The notes beneath the pieces are model-generated. The model saw only the letters and a list, made by a program, of their open reading frames with translations. It was not told the DNA's origin and searched no databases. Below are positions 50,908-61,055 of a stretch of DNA of 64,000 nucleotides, piece after piece. The stretch is from Sphingomonas endophytica. Its GTDB lineage: Bacteria > Pseudomonadota > Alphaproteobacteria > Sphingomonadales > Sphingomonadaceae. How positions within the stretch are numbered: the stretch's first letter is position 1; each line of letters opens with the position of its first letter. The stretch is from positions 33,147 through 97,146 of the forward strand of contig NZ_LDTB01000009.1 in assembly GCF_001476895.1 (NCBI RefSeq). The letters run 5' to 3'. Both the position numbers and the translations under genes were made by a program.

Positions 50908-51653
50908 CCGGCGGGCGCCGGCCCCTCCGGCACGATGACCCATTCGTGGTTTTCGAGCAGCCAGGCGGGAACCGGCCGGCCGCCGGCATCGCGTGACGGG
51001 TCGTAACGGAAGCGGCGCTGGATCAGGCGGCAGGTCGTCGCATCCAGCGTCGCATTGCCGCTGCTCCTCGTCACGTGACAATCGCGCACGCGTCCGTCGG
51101 TCCAGACGAGGAACTTGACGGACACGGTGCCCTGAAAGCCGGCATCGCCGATATCGCGCGGATAATCGCCATCGGTCAGCCGCCCGCGCTTCCACACCGG
51201 CGGCGTCTCCGCGCCGCCGCCACCGTCCCCGTCACCCCATCCGCCGCTGCCCGTGCCGTCGCCGACGCCGCCCGCGCCGGTGCCGGGGCCGACACGTTCG
51301 GTCGCACCCTGCGTGGCCTGATCGCCCGCGAACGGCTTCAGCGTCACGACGATCGGCGGCGGGGGCAGCGGAACGACGACGACCGGCCTGGGGGCGGCGA
51401 CCTGCGTCGCCTGCGAACGGATGTTGGGCGGCGCGGCGCGGCCGGACGCACGCGTGCTGACGCTACGCTTCGGGATGATCTTCACCGATGGCGGCGGCGG
51501 CGGATCGACGCGGAACACCGCCAGTCCCTCCTCGATCCGCCGTGCCAGCGGCGCACCCGCCAGACCGACGAACAGCGCCCAGCCGAGCGCGGCGCTCACC
51601 GCCGCGGCGGCAAGCGCGGGGCCGATCCGGTCGCGGGCGGGCCGTGCGTACAT
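50901..51653 (-). CDS. Energy transducer TonB family protein
   Basis: A 250-residue protein: one N-terminal membrane helix (GPALAAAAVSAALGWALFVG), a Pro-rich and Gly-rich periplasmic spacer (FRVDPPPPPSVKIIPK, then GGVGDGTGSGGWGDGDGGGG) and a C-terminal TonB domain (YPRDIGDAGFQGTVSVKFLV, CHVTRSSGNATLDATTCRLI, FRYDPSRDAGGRPVPAWL). It would couple the proton-motive force to TonB-dependent receptors such as the two in this window. ExbB and ExbD are not nearby. The start at 51653 (MYARPARDRIG) is chosen for the membrane helix. The 217 bases upstream show no clear Fur site. Confidence 0.85.
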   Translation of the reverse strand: MYARPARDRIGPALAAAAVSAALGWALFVGLAGAPLARRIEEGLAVFRVDPPPPPSVKIIPKRSVSTRASGRAAPPNIRSQATQVAAPRPVVVVPLPPPPIVVTLKPFAGDQATQGATERVGPGTGAGGVGDGTGSGGWGDGDGGGGAETPPVWKRGRLTDGDYPRDIGDAGFQGTVSVKFLVWTDGRVRDCHVTRSSGNATLDATTCRLIQRRFRYDPSRDAGGRPVPAWLLENHEWVIVPEGPAPAGQ

Positions 51654-51870
51654 GTCGGTGGATATAGGAACGCGCGGCTGAACGGAGCGTGATCGCTGCA
51701 GCGTGTCGTTGCGGAGAAGGTGGCCGGGTGCGCGGGCCGACACCTTCGTGTTCGCGGCGCCATGCACCCCGGAACAGGTCCAGGGTGTCCGGCGAGATAG
51801 GAGAAGCGGTGCGGACCCTTGCGACAGCCGGTCGTCGGCGCACCGCCGGCCTTAAGGCGCGGCGGGCCCG

Positions 51871-54054
51871 CTAGCGCTTTCCGAACTTGCGTTGCGTCTT
51901 GCCGAAGCGGGTCTTGCGCGTTCCCGGCTTGCCCTCGTTGCTGCGCCCCATCAGCGGCAGCTTCTGCTGATCGACCGGCAGGCCCAGCTCCTCCTGCTCC
52001 AGCGCGCGGATCTCGTCGCGCAGGCGGCCGGCTTCCTCGAACTCGAGGTCCGACGCGGCCTTGCGCATCTTCTTCTCCAGCTCCTCGATATAGGCGCGCA
52101 GGTTGTGGCCGACCATGTGCGGACGGTCCTCGTCGATCTCGACCGTTACCTGATCTTTCGAGGCGACGTGCGCGATGATGTCGCCGATGTTCTTGCGGAC
52201 CGTCGTCGGGGTGATGCCGTGTTCGGCATTATACGCCTGCTGCTTCTCGCGGCGGCGCGACGTCTCGTTCATCGCGCGCTCCATGCTGCCGGTGATGCGG
52301 TCGGCATAGAGGATCACGCGCCCGTCGACGTTGCGCGCCGCGCGCCCGATCGTCTGGATCAGCGAGGTTTCTGAACGCAGGAAGCCTTCCTTGTCGGCAT
52401 CGAGGATCGCGACCAGCCCGCATTCGGGAATGTCGAGCCCCTCGCGCAACAGGTTGATGCCGATCAGCACGTCATAGACGCCCAGTCGCAGGTCGCGGAT
52501 CAGCTCGATACGCTCCAGCGTCTCGACGTCGGAGTGCATGTAGCGGACCTTGATCCCCGCCTCGTGCATATATTCGGTCAGGTCCTCCGCCATCCGCTTG
52601 GTCAGCGTGGTGACGAGCGTGCGGTAACCGAGCGCGGTGGTCTTGCCGCATTCGACGATCAGGTCCTGCACCTGTTCCTCGACCGGCTTGATCTCGACCG
52701 GCGGGTCGATCAACCCGGTGGGGCGGATGACCTGTTCGGCGAAGACGCCGCCCGCCTGCTCCATTTCCCAACTGCCCGGCGTGGCGGAAACGCAGACGGT
52801 CTGCGGGCGCATCGCGTCCCATTCGTTGAAGCGCAGCGGCCGGTTGTCGATCGCCGAGGGCAGCCGAAAACCATATTCCGCCAGCGTGATCTTGCGACGA
52901 TGGTCGCCGCGCGACATGCCGTTGATCTGGCCGATCGTCTGATGGCTTTCGTCGACGAACAGCAGCGCATTCTCGGGCAGATACTCGAACAGGGTCGGCG
53001 GCGGCTCGCCGGGCAGGCGGCCGGTCAGGAAGCGGCTGTAATTCTCGATGCCGTTGCAGCTGCCGGTCGCGGCGATCATCTCCAGGTCGAAGTTGGTACG
53101 CTGCTCCAGCCGCTGCCGCTCCAGCAGCTTGCCCTCGATTTCCAGTTCCTTGAGCCGTTCGGACAGCTCGTGCTTGATCGCCTCGGTCGCCTGCTTCATC
53201 GTCGGGCCGGGCGTGACATAGTGCGAATTGGCGTAGATGCGGATCGAGTTCAGGCTCGCCGATTTCCTGCCGGTCAGCGGATCGAACTCGACGATCTCCT
53301 CGATCTCGTCGCCGAAGAACGACACCCGCCACGCGCTATCCTCGTAATGCGACGGGAAGATCTCCAGATTGTCGCCCTTCACGCGGAAATTGCCGCGCTG
53401 GAACGCGGCATCGTTGCGCTTGTATTGCAGCGCGACCAGCTTGCGGACGATCTCGCGCTGGTCGACGGTCTGCCCCTTCTTCAGGTCGAAGATCATCGCC
53501 GAATAGGTTTCGACCGAGCCGATACCATAGAGGCACGATACCGAGGCGACGATCAGCACGTCGTCGCGCTCCAATAGCGAGCGCGTCGCCGAGTGGCGCA
53601 TCCGGTCGATCGCCTCATTGATGCTCGACTCCTTCTCGATATAGGTGTCGGAGCGCGGGACGTATGCCTCGGGCTGATAATAATCGTAATAGCTGACGAA
53701 ATATTCGACGGCGTTGTCGGGGAAGAACGACTTGAACTCGCCGTACAATTGCGCGGCCAGGATCTTGTTCGGCGCGAGGATCAGCGCCGGGCGCTGCATC
53801 TCCTCGATCACCTTGGCCATCGTGAAGGTCTTGCCCGATCCGGTGACGCCCAGCAGCACCTGATCCTTCTCTCCGGCGCGCGCCGCCTCGACCAGTTCGC
53901 GGATCGCGGTCGGTTGATCGCCCGACGGCTGATATTCGCTCACCAGCTTGAACGGCCGCCCGCCCTCGACCTTGTCGGGGCGCGCTGGGCGATGGGGGAT
54001 GAAGCTTTCGCCGGTTTCCGGTTCGGCCAAATTGGTGCGGATCTGGATCGCCAT
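51871..54054 (-). CDS. uvrB: Excinuclease ABC subunit B
   Basis: A 727-residue nucleotide-excision-repair helicase. Walker A is [10 protein letters not shown], the damage-probing hairpin is [18 protein letters not shown], and helicase motifs [21 protein letters not shown] and [15 protein letters not shown] follow. The YvoA-like interaction region and the C-terminal UVR motif ([20 protein letters not shown]) are present, plus a basic tail ([16 protein letters not shown]). It loads DNA damage from UvrA and is cut by UvrC. The start is 54054 ([13 protein letters not shown]); an in-frame ATG nine bases upstream is possible. No LexA-type GTTC-N7-GTTC site was seen in the upstream 97 bases. Confidence 0.97.
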   Translation of the reverse strand: MAIQIRTNLAEPETGESFIPHRPARPDKVEGGRPFKLVSEYQPSGDQPTAIRELVEAARAGEKDQVLLGVTGSGKTFTMAKVIEEMQRPALILAPNKILAAQLYGEFKSFFPDNAVEYFVSYYDYYQPEAYVPRSDTYIEKESSINEAIDRMRHSATRSLLERDDVLIVASVSCLYGIGSVETYSAMIFDLKKGQTVDQREIVRKLVALQYKRNDAAFQRGNFRVKGDNLEIFPSHYEDSAWRVSFFGDEIEEIVEFDPLTGRKSASLNSIRIYANSHYVTPGPTMKQATEAIKHELSERLKELEIEGKLLERQRLEQRTNFDLEMIAATGSCNGIENYSRFLTGRLPGEPPPTLFEYLPENALLFVDESHQTIGQINGMSRGDHRRKITLAEYGFRLPSAIDNRPLRFNEWDAMRPQTVCVSATPGSWEMEQAGGVFAEQVIRPTGLIDPPVEIKPVEEQVQDLIVECGKTTALGYRTLVTTLTKRMAEDLTEYMHEAGIKVRYMHSDVETLERIELIRDLRLGVYDVLIGINLLREGLDIPECGLVAILDADKEGFLRSETSLIQTIGRAARNVDGRVILYADRITGSMERAMNETSRRREKQQAYNAEHGITPTTVRKNIGDIIAHVASKDQVTVEIDEDRPHMVGHNLRAYIEELEKKMRKAASDLEFEEAGRLRDEIRALEQEELGLPVDQQKLPLMGRSNEGKPGTRKTRFGKTQRKFGKR

Positions 54055-54150
54055 GTTCCGCATATGGGCGCGCGATACGGGCGGCGGAAGGGGACGTTGA
54101 CGTCATGCGCTGCACACGATACTGCGAGGCATTCGCATATCGAGGTGTCC

Positions 54151-54582
54151 ATGTATCGCTTCCTCGACCGACTGCCGCCCAACCTGGACGAGCATTTTCA
54201 TTTCCTGACCGGCGCGATGCGGCAATGGACCGCCGCCGCGCGCGCCGGACGATGCCCATGCGCGGCGCTCGCCGCCGGCTTCGCGTGGCGTGGGGTAGGC
54301 GCGGCGCTGCCGGATTTTACGACGCTGATGGCGCTGCTCGACACACATGCGGCGCGGTGGATGCGGTTCGGGATGCCGGGCGCGGAACACGTCACCGAGG
54401 CGGAGGCGTCGCTGCTGTCGCTGTTCGACGCCGCGCTGAGCGGGCAGGGTGGCGCGGTGCGGCGGATCGCGGCGACGCTGGTCGCCGACCACACCGCGCC
54501 CGCCGCCGCCGAGCGGATGGCGACAGCGGCGGAATGGGTCGCGCTGCGGTTCGTCCAGGCCCCGCTGGCGCAACGTGACTGA
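54151..54582 (+). CDS. Conserved-looking protein of unknown function
   Basis: A 143-residue, mostly helical protein: MYRFLDRLPPNLDEHFHFLT, then AARAGRCPCAALAAGFAWRG, DFTTLMALLDTHAARWMRFG, VTEAEASLLSLFDAALSGQG and AERMATAAEWVALRFVQAPL. The CPC pair near residue 35 and the Ala-rich helices are notable. I do not recognise a family. The start at 54151 gives a complete reading frame divergent from uvrB with 96 bases between. The ferredoxin reductase gene follows 105 bases later on the same strand. Confidence 0.55.
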   Translation: MYRFLDRLPPNLDEHFHFLTGAMRQWTAAARAGRCPCAALAAGFAWRGVGAALPDFTTLMALLDTHAARWMRFGMPGAEHVTEAEASLLSLFDAALSGQGGAVRRIAATLVADHTAPAAAERMATAAEWVALRFVQAPLAQRD

Positions 54583-54686
54583 CGCCGCTTGCCGCCCCCC
54601 AAGGTCAGCTATGGTTGACCCCTATCCGCCTGCGCCCTAGGGCGCGCCATCCGTCGTACATCCCCATTTTCAAGACCGGACCGCCG

Positions 54687-55517
54687 ATGACCGACCTGCG
54701 TGCGCCAGTGCTGATCCCTGAATCGACCGCCTTCCACAGCGTGGCGGTGAAATGGGTGCGCCACTGGAACGAGCATCTGTTCAGCTTCGCGGTGGAGCGG
54801 CCCGCGTCGTTCCGCTTCCGCTCCGGCGAGTTCGTGATGATCGGCCTTCCGGGGGAGGCCACGGACGACGGCAAGCCCGCCAAGCCGGTGATGCGCGCTT
54901 ATTCGATCGCCAGCCCGGCGTGGGCGGAGGAGCTGGAGTTTCTGTCGATCAAGGTGCAGGACGGCCCGCTGACGGGACGCCTGCAGAAGGTGGAGCCGGG
55001 CGACCAGCTCTATCTCGGCAAGAAGCCGACGGGCACGCTGGTGCTCGACGCGCTGCTGGGGGGCAAGCGGCTGTTCCTGCTGTCGACCGGCACCGGTCTG
55101 GCGCCGTTCCTGAGCGTCGCGCGCGACCCGGATGTATACGAACGGTTCGAGCAGATCGTGGTCGTCCACGGCGTGCGCCGCGTCAACGATCTGGCGTGGC
55201 ACGACGAACTCAGCGCGCGGCTGGCCGACGATCCGCTGGTCGCGGACGAGGCGGCGACACGCTTCCACTATCTGCCCGCCGTCACGCGCGAGGATTTCCA
55301 CACCACGGGGCGCATCCCGGCGCTGATCGAGAACGGGCGGCTGTTCCAGGGCCTAGAAGGTGACGCGCGCTTCGATCCCGAGAACGACCGCGTCATGCTG
55401 TGCGGGTCGACCGCGATGATCCGGGAGATCGCGGCGATGCTGGAGCAGATCGGGTTGATCGAGGGATCGAACGCCAATCCCGGCCAGTTCGTGATCGAGC
55501 GCGCGTTCGTCGACTGA
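54687..55517 (+). CDS. fpr: Ferredoxin-NADP reductase
   Basis: A 276-residue FAD enzyme that passes electrons between NADPH and ferredoxin or flavodoxin. The FAD-binding barrel has FRFRSGEFVMIGLPG and PVMRAYSIASPAWAEELEFL (RxYS motif), SIKVQDGPLTGRLQ, and the NADP domain has LLSTGTGLAPFLSVARDPDV, IVVVHGVRRVNDLAW, MLCGSTAMIREIA and the C terminus GQFVIERAFVD. This is the subclass I bacterial FPR type. The start at 54687 (MTDLRAPVLIPE) is preferred over a GTG 72 bases upstream, whose extension is unlike the family. It stands alone as a transcription unit. Confidence 0.94.
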   Translation: MTDLRAPVLIPESTAFHSVAVKWVRHWNEHLFSFAVERPASFRFRSGEFVMIGLPGEATDDGKPAKPVMRAYSIASPAWAEELEFLSIKVQDGPLTGRLQKVEPGDQLYLGKKPTGTLVLDALLGGKRLFLLSTGTGLAPFLSVARDPDVYERFEQIVVVHGVRRVNDLAWHDELSARLADDPLVADEAATRFHYLPAVTREDFHTTGRIPALIENGRLFQGLEGDARFDPENDRVMLCGSTAMIREIAAMLEQIGLIEGSNANPGQFVIERAFVD

Positions 55518-55600
55518 GGGGCGGCGCGGCGACGAGGCGCGGTGAAGGCCGCGCCGTCGTCCGGGGTGACGGCGAGGGGGCGAGGCGCTAGACCGCCGCC

Positions 55601-55825
55601 ATGCTCGACATGCGACCCGATTGCGAACGCTGCGGCGTTGACCTTCCCGCCGACGAGGGCGGCGCGTTCATCTGTTCCCTCGAATGCACCTTTTGCGCGG
55701 ATTGCGCCGACGTCCTCGACGAACATTGCCCGAATTGCGGCGGCGAGTTGCTCGACCGGCCGGCGCGCGTCGGCAAGACGCTGAAGGCCTATCCCGCCGA
55801 TACCGGGCGGCGTTTCCGCGCATGA
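55601..55825 (+). CDS. DUF1272 family zinc protein
   Basis: A 74-residue protein of the DUF1272 family: MLDMRPDCERCGVDLP, then FICSLECTFCADCADVLDEH and CPNCGGELLDRPAR. Four CxxC-type pairs (CERC, CTFC, CADC, CPNC) suggest two zinc sites. The function is unknown; members are often beside metabolic genes. It ends four bases into the thiD start (ATGA overlap), so the two are translationally coupled. The strong conservation of Cys suggests a structural or regulatory zinc protein. Confidence 0.85.
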   Translation: MLDMRPDCERCGVDLPADEGGAFICSLECTFCADCADVLDEHCPNCGGELLDRPARVGKTLKAYPADTGRRFRA

Positions 55826-57000
55826 TGCCGCGCGTGCTGATCGTCGCCGGGTCCGATTCTGGGGGCGGCGCGGGCATCCAGGCGGATATCAAGGCCGTCA
55901 CGATGCTGGGCGGCCATGCGATGACCGCGATCACCGCCGTCACCGCGCAGAACACGCTGGGTGTCGATGCCGTCACGGCGCTGTCGCCCGACATGGTGCG
56001 GCAGCAGATGGCGTGCGTCGCCCGCGACATCGGCGTCGACGCGGTCAAGATCGGGATGCTGGGCGGCGCGATGATCGCGGCGGCGGTCGCCGACGAACTG
56101 GGTGAGGCGGGCTATGGCGTGCCGATCGTGCTGGACCCGGTGATGGTGGCCAGCAGCGGCGCCACGCTGGCGGATGGGGAGACGATCGCCGCCTTCGCCC
56201 GGCTGGCGCGGATCAGCACGCTGGTGACGCCGAACCTTCCCGAACTGGCGGTGCTGGTCGGTCGCGAACTGCTGCACCCCGCCGATGTCCAGCCGGCCGC
56301 GCGCGACTACGCCGCGTCGGTCGGCGCGCCGGTGCTGGTCAAGGGCGGTCATGCGGCGGGCGATCTGGTGGTCGACCGGCTGGTCGATGCGACCGGCGTC
56401 GTCGCCGAATGGTCCGACCCGCGCATCGACACGCGGCACAGCCACGGCACCGGTTGCACACTGGCCAGCGCGATCGCCGACGGGCTGGCGCGAGGGCTGG
56501 TGCTGACCGATGCGATCGCGCGCGCGCGGCTGTTCGTGCGGATCGCGCTGCGTGAGGCGCCGGGCCTGGGTGGCGGGCATGGGCCGATGGGTCATGCGCG
56601 TGTACGGCTGGACGTTCCCAGGCGCGGGGCGACGCCGAATCAGGTCACGCTGCCCGCGCGCGATCATGCCGCAAGTCTCGCTTTCTACCGGCTGCTGGGA
56701 CTGACCCCGATCGTCGACAGCGAGGGGCGCTATGCGCGGTTCGAGAGCGAGGGCGGCGCGACGCTGTCGATCGAGGCGGCGAACGAGTTGGATGCGCCGC
56801 GCGTCTATCTGGAGGTCGCGGACCTCGACGGGCTGGTGGCGCGGGTACGGGCGGCGGGCGTCGCGGTGGACGATCCGGTCGCGCAGCGCTGGGGCTGGCG
56901 CGAGGCGCGGCTGACCGACCCGGCGGGCAATGCCCTCTGCCTGTACAGCGCGGGCGAGCACCGGCGCTTTCCACCGTGGCGGCTGTCATGCCCGGCCTGA
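55822..57000 (+). CDS. thiD: ThiD (HMP/HMP-P kinase) fused to a VOC (glyoxalase-fold) domain
   Basis: A 392-residue protein. Residues 1 to about 265 are ThiD, which phosphorylates hydroxymethylpyrimidine twice for thiamine synthesis: VLIVAGSDSGGGAGIQADIK, LDPVMVASSGATLAD, TPNLPELAVL, VLVKGGHAAGD and HSHGTGCTLASAIADGLARG. Residues about 275-392 are a VOC domain: TPNQVTLPARDHAASLAFYR, LGLTPIVDSEGRYARFESEG, PRVYLEVADLDGLVARVRAA and EARLTDPAGNALCLYSAGEH. In relatives these are usually separate neighbouring genes. Here one frame joins them with no start codon before TPNQV. It overlaps the downstream rnhB start by 13 bases. Confidence 0.88.
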   Translation: MMPRVLIVAGSDSGGGAGIQADIKAVTMLGGHAMTAITAVTAQNTLGVDAVTALSPDMVRQQMACVARDIGVDAVKIGMLGGAMIAAAVADELGEAGYGVPIVLDPVMVASSGATLADGETIAAFARLARISTLVTPNLPELAVLVGRELLHPADVQPAARDYAASVGAPVLVKGGHAAGDLVVDRLVDATGVVAEWSDPRIDTRHSHGTGCTLASAIADGLARGLVLTDAIARARLFVRIALREAPGLGGGHGPMGHARVRLDVPRRGATPNQVTLPARDHAASLAFYRLLGLTPIVDSEGRYARFESEGGATLSIEAANELDAPRVYLEVADLDGLVARVRAAGVAVDDPVAQRWGWREARLTDPAGNALCLYSAGEHRRFPPWRLSCPA

Positions 57001-57596
57001 AGCACGAGAAGCAGTGCCTGCCGCCGGTCGCGGGGGTGGACGAGGCGGGGCGCGGGCCGCTCGCCGGGCCGGTCGTCGCCTGCGCGCTGGTGCTGCCGGA
57101 CAGGGGCGTGCCGCGTGGGATCGACGATTCCAAGAAGCTGTCCGCCACCGAACGGGCGCGGCTCTGCGCGCGGCTGACCGATTGCGCCGCGCTGGGGATC
57201 GGGATCGTCGAACCCGCCGAGATCGACACGCTCAACATCTATTGGGCGACGATGAAGGCGATGACGCTGGCGGTGGACCGGCTGGCGGAAGTGCTGGGCC
57301 GCGTACCGGGTCACGTGCTGGTCGATGGCAACCGCCTGCCGCGCTGGGGCTATGCCGCGACCGCGATCGTCTCGGGCGATGCGCACAGCCGCTCGATCGC
57401 CGCCGCCTCGATCGTCGCCAAGCACACCCGCGACCAGATCATGATCGCCGCCGCCGAGGCGCATCCGCACTACGGCTGGCATGCCAACAAGGGCTATGGC
57501 AGCGCGCAGCATCTGGCGGCGTTGCGCGAACATGGCCCCACGCCGCTGCACCGGCGGAGCTTCGCGCCGGTCGCGCAATGTGTTTTGCCGCTATGA
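56988..57596 (+). CDS. rnhB: Ribonuclease HII
   Basis: A 202-residue enzyme that removes ribonucleotides from DNA. The catalytic DEAG is in VAGVDEAGRGPLAGPVVACA, followed by GIDDSKKLSATERARL, a conserved VLVDGNRLP with the third carboxylate, AIVSGDAHSRSIAAASIVAK and GYGSAQHLAALREHGPTPLH. The ATG at 56988 is preferred; a GTG 12 bases upstream is also in frame. It overlaps the ThiD-VOC stop by 13 bases. Its stop codon is followed by the GANTC-rich region and ccrM, an rnhB-ccrM order seen in other sphingomonads. Confidence 0.95.
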   Translation: MPGLKHEKQCLPPVAGVDEAGRGPLAGPVVACALVLPDRGVPRGIDDSKKLSATERARLCARLTDCAALGIGIVEPAEIDTLNIYWATMKAMTLAVDRLAEVLGRVPGHVLVDGNRLPRWGYAATAIVSGDAHSRSIAAASIVAKHTRDQIMIAAAEAHPHYGWHANKGYGSAQHLAALREHGPTPLHRRSFAPVAQCVLPL

Positions 57597-57733
57597 GTCT
57601 TTTGGGTCACACCACTACCTGTTGAGTCTGGCCAGTCGCGTGCGACTCAACATCTGGAAACGGACTCATCCTGTTCCGCTTTTCCGGCGAGTCGTTGCCC
57701 GACTCGCTCCGTCGCAGGCGGCTTGACGGACTC
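57595..57733. promoter_or_regulatory. Cluster of seven GANTC sites in front of ccrM
   Basis: GANTC occurs at 57595, 57624, 57644, 57663, 57689, 57701 and 57729, all as GAGTC or GACTC. Two pairs form perfect inverted repeats: GTTGAGTC (57621-57628) with GACTCAAC (57644-57651), and GCGAGTCG (57687-57694) with CGACTCGC (57700-57707). GANTC is the CcrM target. The cluster ends 48 bases before the ccrM ATG, so it should make ccrM expression depend on methylation state. Confidence 0.85.
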
Positions 57734-57762
57734 CCGGTTTGCCGCCCTTTTGGGGCTCGTAG

Positions 57763-58914
<1,152 letters not shown>

Positions 58915-58919
58915 TCGCT

Positions 58920-59047
58920 GGCCCTTCCCTTCGGGGGGAGGGGCCGGGCGGGTGGCGGCCCGAGGATACGGTTGCCCGGTGGTGAACGGCTGTCGTAGCG
59001 CGAACATGCCCTTCACCCCCAACCCCTCCCCGAACGGGAGGCGGGAG
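58920..59047. repeat. REP-like GC-rich palindromes and possible ccrM terminator
   Basis: Between ccrM and folP, GGCCCTTCCC-TTCG-GGGGGAGGGGCC (58920-58945) is a hairpin with a UUCG-like loop, and CCCCTCCCCGAACGGGAGGC (about 59022-59043) is a second related palindrome in the opposite sense. Such TTCGGGGAGGGG elements recur between genes of sphingomonads. The first may also terminate ccrM. The remaining bases here show nothing else. Confidence 0.5.
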
Positions 59048-59055
59048 CCAGCATC

Positions 59056-60108
59056 ATGCACCTTCGCCCGATCCACTTCGTCGATGCGCCGTTCGCTTAT
59101 CCTGATGGCGCGGTCGCGCGGCTGGCGGGCGGGTTGCAGTGGTTCGCGGCCTATGAAGTGATCGAACACGATCGCCGCAGCATCGTGCCGGTCGCCGAGG
59201 TTGCGCGACTGGGGGAGCGGGCGGCGACGCTCCATGCGCGGATCATCGCTCCGCGCGCGCCATGGGTGCTGGGAGAGCGGACGTTGCGCTTCGACCAACC
59301 GCATGTCGCCGGCATTCTGAACGTCACTCCCGACAGCTTCTCCGATGGTGGCGCGCATGTCGGCGATCCGGCAGGCGCGGCATCGGCGGGCGTGGCGATG
59401 GCCGCGGCCGGCGCGGCGGTGATCGATGTCGGTGGCGAATCGACCCGCCCAGGCGCGGCGCTGGTGTGGGAAGAGGATGAGGCGCGCCGTGTCGCTCCGG
59501 TGGTCGAGCGGCTGGCCCGCGCCGGTGCGCTGGTGTCGATCGACACGCGCAAGGCGGCGGTAATGGAGGCGGCGCTGGCGGCGGGCGGCGCCATCGTCAA
59601 CGATGTCTCCGCGCTGCTCTGGGACGATCGCGCGCTGGAGCTGATCGCGCGGTCCGGCGCGCCGGTGGTGTTGATGCATTCGCCCGATCCCAAGGCGGGG
59701 GGGCATGGCCGCCCGATCTATCGCGACGTGCTGGTCGAGGTGTTCGACTGGCTGGAGGCGCGCGTGGCGGCGGTGGTCGCCGCCGGCGTCGATCGCGCGC
59801 GGATCATGGTCGATCCGGGCATCGGGTTCGGCAAGTCGTTGACGGACAATCTCGCGCTGCTGAACGGGCTGGCGATGTTTCACGGGCTGGGGTGCCCGAT
59901 CATGCTGGGGGTCAGCCGCAAGCGTATGATCGGCGCGCTCGACAACGAGGCGCCGGTGGCGGAGCGGCTGGGCGGATCGATCGCGCTGGCGGTCGCGGGT
60001 GCGCAAGCCGGGGTCCAGTCGCTGCGCGTTCACGATGTCGCCGCGACCGTGCAGGCGCTGCGCGTCTGGCGCGGCCTTCGCGATCGGGCGCTGTCCGGGG
60101 CGTCATGA
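59056..60108 (+). CDS. folP: Dihydropteroate synthase
   Basis: A 350-residue TIM-barrel enzyme of folate synthesis that joins pABA to the pterin and is the sulfonamide target. Diagnostic blocks are VAGILNVTPDSFSDGGAHVG, VIDVGGESTRPGAALV, LVSIDTRKAAVMEAAL, IVNDVSALL, VVLMHSPDPKAGGH, IMVDPGIGFGKS and LGVSRKRMIGAL. The N-terminal 80 residues are an extension common in alphaproteobacteria (FVDAPFAYPDGAVARLAGGL). A GGGAG site precedes the ATG. It lies downstream of ccrM behind a REP-like region and stands alone. Confidence 0.95.
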   Translation: MHLRPIHFVDAPFAYPDGAVARLAGGLQWFAAYEVIEHDRRSIVPVAEVARLGERAATLHARIIAPRAPWVLGERTLRFDQPHVAGILNVTPDSFSDGGAHVGDPAGAASAGVAMAAAGAAVIDVGGESTRPGAALVWEEDEARRVAPVVERLARAGALVSIDTRKAAVMEAALAAGGAIVNDVSALLWDDRALELIARSGAPVVLMHSPDPKAGGHGRPIYRDVLVEVFDWLEARVAAVVAAGVDRARIMVDPGIGFGKSLTDNLALLNGLAMFHGLGCPIMLGVSRKRMIGALDNEAPVAERLGGSIALAVAGAQAGVQSLRVHDVAATVQALRVWRGLRDRALSGAS

Positions 60109-60160
60109 CCGCAATGAAACGAAACGGGCAACGGATCGGATCAACATGCGTTAGCCGCGC

Positions 60161-61048
60161 ATGATCGTGACCGCCGTACCCCGTTTGACCCAGATCGTCC
60201 GCGAGGTCTGGAAGCCGCTGCTGATCCTGTTCGTCTGGGACGTGATCGTTACCGTCACTTATTACGTACTGCCGTTCCGCGCACCGGAACTGCCGCTGAC
60301 CCTGTTCGGCTCCGCTTTGGCGCTGTTCCTCGGGTTTCGCAGCAATTCCGCGTATCAGCGGTGGTGGGAGGGGCGCTCACTCTGGGGGTTGATGATCAAC
60401 GCCAGCCGCAACCTGGCGCGTGCCGCACGCAATTTCCTCCCCGATCCCGAAGCGCGCGACATGAAGCGGACGATCGTGCTGCGGCAGATCGCTTATGTGA
60501 ACGCGCTGCGGTGCCAGCTTCGCAAGCAGAAGGTCGACGACGAGGTGCTGCGCTTCCTGTCGAAGGGGGAGGCCGACTTCGCGTTGTCGCGGACCAATAC
60601 CGCGAATGGGATCGTGGACGGCACCGGGCGCCGCATCGATCTGGCGCGTCGCAACGGCTGGATCGACACGATCCAGCAGGCGTCGATGGAGCGCGTGCTG
60701 ATCGATATCGCCAATGCGCAGGGCGGGATGGAGCGGCTGAAGAACACGCCGCTGCCCAATCAATATCGCTTCTTCCCGACGATCTTCACCCATTTGTTCT
60801 GCATCCTGCTGCCGATCGGGCTGGTCGAGACGCTGGGCTTCGCAACGCCGCTGGGGTCGACCGTGGCGGGGCTGATGTTCCTGGCGGTGCTGGCGATCGG
60901 CGACGACTTGGTCGATCCGTTCGCGAACACGGTGCATGACCTGCCACTCTGCGCGATGTGCCGGACGATCGAGATCGATCTGCTCCAGTCGATCGGCGAC
61001 GAGGCGCCCGAGCCGATGGTGCCGGATAAGACCGGCGTATTGTGGTGA
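60161..61048 (+). CDS. Bestrophin-family ion channel
   Basis: A 295-residue membrane protein of the bestrophin family (former UPF0187). It has four hydrophobic segments: WKPLLILFVWDVIVTVTYYV, LPLTLFGSALALFLGFRSNS, FPTIFTHLFCILLPIGLVET and STVAGLMFLAVLAIGDDLVD. The signature FRSNSAYQRWWEGRSLWG and the DDLVDPFANTVHDLPL region are diagnostic. Bacterial bestrophins form pentamers and conduct ions; the ion is unknown. A small intergenic gap of 52 bases separates it from folP. It is convergent with the EEP-family gene. Confidence 0.88.
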   Translation: MIVTAVPRLTQIVREVWKPLLILFVWDVIVTVTYYVLPFRAPELPLTLFGSALALFLGFRSNSAYQRWWEGRSLWGLMINASRNLARAARNFLPDPEARDMKRTIVLRQIAYVNALRCQLRKQKVDDEVLRFLSKGEADFALSRTNTANGIVDGTGRRIDLARRNGWIDTIQQASMERVLIDIANAQGGMERLKNTPLPNQYRFFPTIFTHLFCILLPIGLVETLGFATPLGSTVAGLMFLAVLAIGDDLVDPFANTVHDLPLCAMCRTIEIDLLQSIGDEAPEPMVPDKTGVLW

Positions 61049-61055
61049 GCCGGCG

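Noticed and set aside
54055..54150. LexA box in front of uvrB
   Set aside because: Only one GTTC half is present at 54055-54060; no second half at seven bases.
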